From: Ichthyophonus hoferi
Lineage: Eukaryota > Opisthokonta > Ichthyosporea > Ichthyophonida > Ichthyophonidae
Assembly: GCA_002751075.1 (NCBI GenBank)
Contig: NAOQ01000047.1
Coordinates: forward strand, 8,189 to 21,844
Reading direction: 5' to 3'
DNA: 13,656 bases
Part shown: piece after piece, positions 8,790 through 13,656 of the stretch
Layout of the letters: each line of letters begins with the position of its first letter
Position numbering within the stretch: the first letter of the stretch is position 1
Position numbers and translations under genes: made by a program
Notes under the pieces: model-generated
What the model was told of the DNA's origin: nothing
The model's input: the letters and a program-made list of their open reading frames with translations, nothing else
Databases searched by the model: none

Positions 8790-8907
8790 GAATTCATCCA
8801 CTCATTTTACTCGGAGATTTAACTTCCGCTCTTTTGCTTTTCTATTGGTTGGCAATGTGCTCACATGCTGATTTCAACCAATGTGTGTCTACGTTACCGA
8901 GATTGTA
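8790..8907. promoter_or_regulatory. Promoter-like patch with CCAAT boxes, an ETS site and a good splice donor
   Basis: In a short interval lie ACTTCCG (the reverse of an ETS CGGAAGT site), ATTGGTTGG and CAACCAATG (CCAAT boxes on opposite strands). At the right end is ATTGTAAGTGGG, a near-consensus splice donor. CAAATGGCGTCA (a YY1/CRE-like overlap) lies at about 8718. Together these look like a promoter and noncoding first exon. No downstream exon is recognised on the plus strand, and the direction of transcription is unsure. The frames across it lack an ATG start. Confidence 0.3.
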
Positions 8908-9102
8908 AGTGGGTAAGGTAGGTAAAGTTGTATGTATGTATGTATGGTACCTTGATTCATGTGTCTTCATTATAATATATTTTTAACCCTATTTAAAATA
9001 TAATATGATTGGATTAGGATATGTCCATTATAAGTGGTGTTCAGTATATATATACATACAATTAAAACCAGATTTCAGCCAATTGAAATGTTCCCCATCT
9101 CA

Positions 9103-9123
9103 CCCCCCCCACCACCCACCCCC
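9103..9123 (-). other. C-run (minus-strand G-quadruplex candidate)
   Basis: Runs of 8, 2, 3, 2 and 5 C separated by single A bases (G on the minus strand). A three-tetrad quadruplex is possible if the eight-base run supplies two tracts. It lies about 310 bases past the NT5DC stop codon and may fall in its 3' UTR or flank. Confidence 0.6.
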
Positions 9124-9238
9124 AACGTTCCTTACAATCTAATAATCTAATGCTATATCCAAGACACATAGGTATCAATCATAACATCATACTAAATATT
9201 TAAAACATATACTCGTGTAGCGTTCTATCGTAGTAATT

Positions 9239-9270
9239 GTATGTATGTATGTATGTATGAATGTATGTTA
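9239..9270. repeat. (TATG)n microsatellite
   Basis: Tetranucleotide run with one GAATG interruption. Confidence 0.9.
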
Positions 9271-9429
9271 ATAATTGATATCAATGCAACATATATATAC
9301 TTCTAATTCCCATAGAACGTGAGTGGTCTATACTAGGGATAATAGATAAATTATAAATACTCAATTAAACTATAGATGATTATAAAGAATTAATAACAAT
9401 AGATCATTATAAAGAACCTAAATAACCAG

Positions 9430-9546
9430 TTAGGCTATAGCATTACAAGGTACACTAATACAGCAATAGGAATCACACCCCACTGTGGGTGAGAGTCCCA
9501 CTCCTGGCGTCAACTGCATCTTGGCTTCATGAGGTAGGAAGATACG
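9430..9546 (-). CDS. NT5DC-like exon G, C-terminal exon
   Basis: 38 codons and a TAA stop. A strong acceptor (TTTATCTTTATCTTCAG) precedes it. It encodes RIFLPHEAKMQLTPGVGLSP and then a Cys-rich tail, TVGCDSYCCISVPCNAIA. The Arg + x + x + L-x-HEA pattern continues FLPR of exon F as human YPR-RTPLQHEA does, and the total tail length is similar to human NT5DC2. Confidence 0.72.
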   Translation of the reverse strand, partial: RIFLPHEAKMQLTPGVGLSPTVGCDSYCCISVPCNAIA

Positions 9547-12500
9547 CTGAAGATAAAGATAAAGGGGAGAGGTTGGTTAAACTTGGAGATAGATAAGGTA
9601 GAATGATGGGAATGGTAGTGGGCTAGGTTGATATGAATGTGGGAGAGAGAAGGGGAGGGGGAGAATAGGTGATAAAGAAAGAATCAAGATCACAGGTGAT
9701 GGTATGTATGATATCTTTGTACTGTTGTAATATTTTATTGTGTATTTACGCATGTAAGTATGTATAAATGTATTTATATATGTATATATGTATATATGCA
9801 CGTATGCATGTATGTATGTGCGATATTATGTATATATGATAGTAGGATAGTATGACAGTGTAATATCATGTAGTGCAGGGAGGGTGCCTTACCCTGGGTA
9901 GGAAATGGTGGTTGGGACCAAATTCAAGTAGATTATCAAGACTAGATGTGTAGATATCCGCATACATCACAATAACATCAGACTATATAGAAGGGTGATA
10001 CCAGAGTGAGTAGAATAAGGGTGTTAGTAGTAGTAATGGTGCGGGTGGTATTAATAGTTGTATTATTAACGAAGGTATTATTGCTATTATAGCATATATG
10101 GTGATCGAAAAAAGAGATGTAATATAAGGGAAAAGGAAAACATATATATATACTACATGCATGCATACATACATATATACATACATACAGACATACAACG
10201 TGCATGCATATATATATATATATATATATATGCAACAAGACGTTTATGCATACCAAGTAGCTAGGGTTCTGAGTAGTTCGCACGGGACTACCAAACTGGG
10301 CATTGAATCCAACTTTTATCTTTTGCTGTTGTAAGTAAAGTATTTATAGGTGATTAATAGTAGAATAGAAACATAAAATAGATCACAGCGCGCTAGATTT
10401 TATATCATGGTAATGATATAATGGCATAGCATATCATCTATGACAAACACTCATAATTTAGTGTAGCAAAATAATATATCATACACAGTAGATTGCATTT
10501 TTATATAATGAAATATAATAGCCTTAGTATGGGTGATAGAAAACGATACAATATGGGGAGATATAATATATGATATACTATGATATACTAGAATGCAAAA
10601 TAATATATTAAACTATAATGCACTATACTATACCACTCTATACACTAACCTGTGTTTTTATTCTGTCTACCTTCCAACCCTCTATAATTGCCTTCATTTC
10701 ATTGGGAGGATTTGCACCTATAAATCCCATTAGTAAGCAATTACATAAAAGTATAAGGGAAAAAGAAAGAAAGTACTGTAATTACAGTAGATATATAGAG
10801 ATATGCTCAGTTATGGTGCTATGGGGGAGATTATGAGTATAATACAATGTAATACAATATAATATGAGATGGTATAAGATAGTATCGGATATCGGATAAT
10901 GTAAGATGATTTCAAAATATAATAACATAAGGTATGATGTAATATAGTATAATATAATTGAAGGTAACAAAATATAATGCAATATTATATATTGTAATAT
11001 AACATAACATAGTATAATATAATGTAATGTAATAGAGTATAGAATAATATAATTCAATATAATACAATATAATGATATAATATCATATGGTGTAATATAA
11101 TATAATACAACACAAAATAATATATTACAAGATCGTTAACTGCGAATGAACATATAGTTCGGCCAATCCTTGACAAAAACAGTAATGCAATGATCAGTTT
11201 GATTTTAGTTAACCGAATACCGCTCTCGAATACATAGATCGATTCTTTTCAATTCATAGTATGCAGTATATGAACACTTTTACAACAGTGAGAAAATGAG
11301 TTAATACGCCATCTGAAAAAGGAAACAATAGTATTTAAGTATTGCGGTAAGCTCGAATAATTCCAGTGGGCCTCTGTGACCTATCATGAGTTGGATTAGC
11401 TAATACTAATACTAAGCTTTACAACCAGTTTTATTTACAATAATGAATTCAACTATATAGATGCTAACCGAAATTCATCCACACAATAAGATAAGACAAG
11501 TATAAATGAAAACTGGAATAACTAATAAAGGTCCAGCTATACACGGTTACCCCCGGCCGTTCACACACATACGGCCCACTGACAAAATTACAAAGTTCTC
11601 GTAATACACATAAAACATTGCATAATATATATAATAATAATCACATCGTTATTGTTATGTCTAGTCCACCGTTAGCACTCACATATGATAATGAATGTTT
11701 AGATCTCTCGCCCGTTCAAAAGTCAGAGCACTGCATACTAATATTAAATAGTGACAATAGTTACTATCTACATAGTAATATAACACCTCTTGCTGATTGT
11801 ACACATTGTGCCATAAGCATTATTGCACCTAAACAAACTAAATTAGTAAGTCCTCCTCGAGTAATAGCGGAACATAGTTCTAATAGGCATCTAGAGATAG
11901 AACCAACATATATGCCTTCTCTGCATTGTCTTCCATAGAAATTATATCAGAAAATTAGCTATTACTACTGTTAGTACAGAAATATCAGCAATCGCTCGCA
12001 AAAGTCAATTGGAGATCCCGAAGAACTGTGGACAAGTCAATAGAACTCCCACAGATTCTTATATAATATAATATAACATAGTACAATATAATAATATACT
12101 ATACTAGATAGTACAATACAATACACTAGCATGATGTATTTTAGCTTAAAATCATAGTATATAAAATAGGGATTTAATATATATTATAATCTATAATATA
12201 TAACTAACCAATCATATCACAAAAATAAAAACAATAAAACACTACTAGCATAATACAACACTATTACAATTATAATCATCTCACCAACCTGTAAAACTCT
12301 GTGCCCTTTGAATAGAAAGATCAAGATACTGTAACCAAAGCAGAGAACGGTTGTATTCTGGTTCACTTTGTAGTTGTACCTACATACATATACCAGAGGG
12401 GGTTAGGGTTTAGGTAAGGTTTAGGAAGGGTGTGCATTTTATAGTGTATCATGTTATAGTATATAATAATACAATAAAATATAGTATACTATAATATATA

Positions 12501-13494
12501 CCTTTCTTTCAGAATTAATATTTTGTTTTATCTACTATTATATTTTATCACTCGTATACATATATATATATCAGGAATATACTGTATTATATTAATATGG
12601 CCTCTGGCACATTCATATTACTGTCATGCTATATGATCCTACATAACATCATATAATATTATATCACCATATAATATACCATATCATACCACCACATACT
12701 ATACTATAGCATACGTATCATGTATATACATACACATGCATAAATACCTATTTATGCACATACATACACACATACATACAACCTATCCTACCTCTCTGGC
12801 TAACTCAGGCATGATAGCGCCAGTTCTCCAGCCATGGGTAGCAGAAGCATCGACTAGATCAGCATGTATGTGGTCTCCAAAGTATAGTACCTTATCACTA
12901 TCCCACCCTGTTATACGTTTAAATTCCTTTAACGATCCTTCTACATAGACGTGGTTGGGTAGGAATTTATCTACACTTTGCCATTTTAGTTGTTTTGCTT
13001 GTATGTCACTGTTTCTGTGGTGGCATAGATCGTAATAGTTGTAAGTAGAGGTATATGTATGGTAGTACGATGTAATTCAAAACAAATGAAAACAAATAAT
13101 TACACATAAAATGCAGCATATAAGATAAAAATATAAAATGCAAAATATGATATATAACATAGACGGACCTAAATGGATTATCGGAGGCATAGAAGCTAGG
13201 TTTCTGAGCGGAGGCTATAACCACATCAAACAGTTCCTCTCTCCAGTCATTCCCTACTATATGCTTCATACCTTGATCTATAAACCAGAATGGTGAGTTG
13301 GAAAGTAAGAATGTTGATTTGCCATGACTACGTAATGATAATAGTAGTTTCTTAATACAGCGATCGGGCCCTACTAGGTATTGATCAATATTACTAGTGA
13401 TGACTCTATGTAAGTCACCACTGCGGTGGAGACACGTGGTAGCATATTTTACATCACTGTAGAGATGGCTATATAGAGGGAGGAGAGTAGTGCG
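9430..13494 (-). CDS. NT5DC2/NT5DC3-like HAD 5'-nucleotidase, C-terminal part (7 exons; 5' end outside the window)
   Basis: Exons in transcript order: 13494-13169, 13014-12792, 12379-12289, 10717-10650, 10325-10254, 9982-9893, 9546-9430. Phases agree throughout, giving 328 residues. The family belongs to the cytosolic purine 5'-nucleotidase branch of the HAD superfamily. Visible parts: HLYSDVKYA; TFLLSNSPFWFIDQGMKHIVG (motif II Ser, where NT5DC2 has Thr); VIASAQKPSFY (motif III Lys); VLYFGDHIHADL (motif IV Asp residues); HGWRTGAIMPEL; GFNAQFGSPVRTTQNPSYL; ADIYTSSLDNLL; and a C-terminal LPHEAKM. Human NT5DC2 and NT5DC3 have matching blocks in the same order (YFGDHLYSDL, HGWRTGAIIPEL, FNAQFGS, TPLQHEA). 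Catalytic motif I (DxDxT) must lie to the right of the window. Whether the NT5DC2/3 subgroup has enzyme activity is not well established. I cannot choose between NT5DC2 and NT5DC3, so no symbol is given. Confidence 0.92.
9547..9892 (-). other. NT5DC-like intron between exons F and G
   Basis: 346 bases. The part next to exon G is purine-rich on the plus strand, giving a C/T-rich acceptor tract on the minus strand. TATG/TATA repeats fill about 9755-9832. Minus-strand AATAAA at 9739-9734 lies inside this intron and would be usable only if exon F read through to its nearby stop. Confidence 0.65.
9893..9982 (-). CDS. NT5DC-like exon F
   Basis: 30 codons, acceptor CTTCTATATAG and donor GTAAGG. It encodes SDVIVMYADIYTSSLDNLLE and FGPNHHFLPR, matching human SRRLVRFSDLYMASLSCLLN and FTFYPR with the same spacing. 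If the donor is not used, the frame stays open for eight more residues to a TGA at 9868-9866, giving a shorter C-terminus. Confidence 0.88.
10141..10232. repeat. (TA)n / (CATA)n compound microsatellite
   Basis: TA run, then CATG/CATA units, then a (TA)n run at 10207-10232, within the intron between exons E and F. Confidence 0.93.
10254..10325 (-). CDS. NT5DC-like exon E
   Basis: 24 codons, acceptor ACTTACAACAG and donor GTATGC, phase 0 at both ends. It encodes QKIKVGFNAQFGSPVRTTQN and PSYL. The FNAQFGS-x-x-RT-x-x-NP-[TS]-Y signature is diagnostic for NT5DC2/NT5DC3. Confidence 0.93.
10650..10717 (-). CDS. NT5DC-like exon D (68 bases)
   Basis: Acceptor GGGATTTATAG and donor GTTAGT. The first two bases complete the Gly codon opened by exon C, and 22 codons follow. 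NEMKAIIEGWKVDRIKTQ aligns with human ESRQVLAAWMKERQELR. It sits between a 1,571-base intron upstream and a 324-base intron downstream. Confidence 0.85.
10815..11122. repeat. Degenerate AATAT/AATAC pentamer-type array
   Basis: AT-rich units such as ATAATGTAAT and AATACAATAT with frequent five-base spacing. The array directly abuts the left end of element copy 2. Open frames here on the minus strand are repeat artefacts. Confidence 0.8.
11125..12060 (+). mobile_element. Old broken copy of the same unidentified coding element, copy 2
   Basis: A block of complex sequence set between simple repeats inside an NT5DC intron, antisense to that gene. It begins at TTACAAGATCGTTAACTGCG, just where homology with copy 1 begins, and lacks the earlier part of copy 1. 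This resembles a 5'-truncated insertion. Peptide-like pieces: TRSLTANEHIVRPILDKNSN (from 11127; copy 1 has TRSLTLNEHI), IHSMQ (copy 1 IHSVQ), KGP..PFTHIRP (copy 1 KGPGCSHIYGP), DNECLDLSPVQ, ADCTHCAISIIAP, and near its end RNISNRSQKSIGDPEELWTS. The longest frame with an ATG is 11657-11938. The copy is broken several times. The family is unknown and no standard transposon enzyme motif is seen. Divergence from copy 1 suggests an old insertion. Confidence 0.6.
11657..11938 (+). pseudogene. Longest open piece within element copy 2 (93 codons)
   Basis: Runs from MSSPPLALTYDNECLDLSPV through YYLHSNITPLADCTHC to HLEIEPTYMPSLHCLP. Composition is normal for protein and quite unlike the repeat-derived frames nearby. 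Copy 1 has recognisable counterparts of DNEC..LSPVQ, the N-x-x-Y stretch, C-x-H-C and the IE-x-x-Y stretch in the same order. That supports this strand and frame as the ancestral coding one. Function unknown; the CxHC pair could be half of a zinc site. Confidence 0.4.
12289..12379 (-). CDS. NT5DC-like exon C
   Basis: 30 codons plus one base; acceptor ATGTATGTAG and donor GTTGGT. It encodes VQLQSEPEYNRSLLWLQYLD and LSIQRAQSFT, aligned with human NTEQYMHSLTWQQALTGLLE. This is a helical region with little sequence conservation. Support comes from phase fit, position and length. Confidence 0.85.
12380..12791 (-). other. NT5DC-like intron between exons B and C (412 bases)
   Basis: Contains CATA-type tetranucleotides (about 12726-12780), ATATA-rich degenerate repeats and, next to the exon C acceptor, a G-rich plus-strand stretch described separately. 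No exon is seen. Confidence 0.8.
12397..12430 (+). repeat. Telomere-like G-rich stretch
   Basis: GGGGGTTAGGGTTTAGG, then GTAAGGTTTAGGAAGGG: degenerate TTAGGG/TTTAGG units. On the gene's own strand it is a C-rich run 17 bases before the exon C acceptor, where a polypyrimidine tract is expected. Confidence 0.6.
12792..13014 (-). CDS. NT5DC-like exon B, HAD motif IV
   Basis: One base completes Arg, then 74 codons; acceptor ATGCCACCACAG and donor GTAGGA. It encodes FLPNHVYVEGSLKEFKRITG, VLYFGDHIHADLVDA and HGWRTGAIMPELARE. The Asp of FGDH and the Asp four residues on are the expected HAD motif IV metal ligands. Confidence 0.95.
13169..13494 (-). CDS. NT5DC-like exon A (first visible), HAD motifs II and III
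   Basis: 108 codons plus two bases, acceptor TTAACCTTCAG and donor GTCCGT (a weak donor). It encodes LYSHLYSDVKYATTCLHRSG, then SHGKSTFLLSNSPFWFIDQG and GNDWREELFDVVIASAQKPS. These match the human stretch from QAHLYKDV through VGPDWRQLFDVVIVQADKPS. Confidence 0.94.
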
Positions 13495-13500
13495 CTGAAG

Positions 13501-13614
13501 GTTAATATGATTGTGATTGTGATTACAATTATTTTTGTTGTTGTTTTTGTTGCTGCTGTTGTTGGTATTACTATTCCTATTATTATTATTATGATGATTA
13601 TGATTATTAGTATT

Positions 13615-13655
<41 letters not shown>

Positions 13656-13656
13656 T
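13501..13656. repeat. Mixed simple repeats at the right edge
   Basis: TGATTG units (about 13507-13525), TTG/TTGCTG units (about 13531-13565), then (ATT)n with ATG and AGT variants to the window end. It forms the intron upstream of the first visible NT5DC exon. No coding sequence is present. Confidence 0.9.

Larger units (their letters stand above)
6143..9429. other. Region between the convergent stop codons of the two host genes
   Basis: Contents in order: a possible polyadenylation signal and a TATGC-type array (6185-6405), a short unassigned open frame (6461-6613), and plain AT-rich sequence with no recognised gene (6614-7000). These are followed by a small fragment with a CxHC motif (7047-7229), an old broken element on the minus strand (about 7440-8476), and a promoter-like patch (8790-8907). 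Last come C-runs and TATG repeats (9103-9270). No complete host gene is recognised. Confidence 0.7.
10718..12288 (-). other. NT5DC-like intron 3 (1,571 bases, largest in the window)
   Basis: From the exon D side it holds short complex sequence, then ATAAT/ATACA-type degenerate pentamer repeats (about 10815-11122). The old element copy 2 (11125-12060) follows, and another block of ATA-rich repeats (12061-12125) lies near exon C. Without the insertion the intron would be about 640 bases. Confidence 0.75.

Noticed and set aside
8479-8908. An 80-codon minus-strand frame (8479-8721) and a 69-codon plus-strand frame (8699-8908)
   Set aside because: Both begin at TTG rather than ATG and have no family resemblance. 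The plus-strand one overlaps promoter-like sequence.
9485-9501. Perfect 5-base stem with 7-base loop, as in a tRNA T-arm
   Set aside because: The loop does not fit a T-loop or anticodon loop on either strand, no other tRNA arm is present, and it lies in NT5DC exon G.
9866-9982. Exon F taken as the terminal exon of NT5DC
   Set aside because: A strong GTAAGG donor and a downstream exon continuing the conserved C-terminus make the longer model better. The short end is kept only as a possible isoform.
11740-12060. Minus-strand hydrophobic frames suggesting a membrane protein (for example ITRGGLTNLVCLGAIMLMAQ)
   Set aside because: Homology with copy 1 supports the plus strand as the ancestral coding strand here, so these are antisense shadows.
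1-13656. CRISPR arrays, bacterial operons, ribosome binding sites, rRNA
   Set aside because: Repeats are simple tandem arrays without spacers, the genes are intron-split, and no rRNA-like segment is seen.

Overview
The window is eukaryotic nuclear DNA from an invertebrate animal. It is strongly AT-rich and full of simple repeats. Its genes are split into short coding exons with GT-AG introns of about 120 to 1,570 bp. No rRNA, tRNA, CRISPR array or bacterial operon was found. The two host genes match animal NUDT9 and animal NT5DC2/NT5DC3 exon by exon. Intron size and repeat style would suit an early-branching metazoan such as a sponge or cnidarian, but that placement is only an inference.

Left part, 1-6142, plus strand: a NUDT9-type ADP-ribose pyrophosphatase domain in nine coding exons (1360-6142), predicted at 272 residues. 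The Nudix box is nearly intact. It is cut between exons 6 and 7 by a 1.2 kb intron made almost entirely of pentamer repeats that change strand composition halfway. The domain also has residues typical of the NUDT9-H domain of TRPM2 channels. A TRPM2 C-terminus, with the channel exons left of the window, therefore cannot be excluded.

Right part, 13494-9430, minus strand: the C-terminal 328 residues of an NT5DC2/NT5DC3-like HAD-family 5'-nucleotidase in seven exons. The N-terminal exons, including the catalytic DxD motif, lie beyond the right edge. The two genes converge, with about 3.3 kb between their stop codons. If both enzymes are active they could act in sequence, ADP-ribose to AMP and then AMP to nucleoside, but nothing here shows that they are linked.

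Between and inside these genes are two old, broken copies of one unidentified coding element. One lies between the genes on the minus strand (about 7440-8476). The other lies on the plus strand inside NT5DC intron 3 (about 11125-12060). They share several DNA blocks in the same order (best block 28 of 31 bases) and matching peptide pieces, including a CxHC motif. A possible third fragment lies at 7047-7229. I cannot name the family. This repeated, decayed coding element is the least explained object in the window.

The remaining sequence is (ATT)n, (TA)n, TATG/CATA and pentamer arrays, a 150-base polypyrimidine tract, two G-quadruplex-capable stretches (one telomere-like), and a promoter-like patch near 8800-8907.
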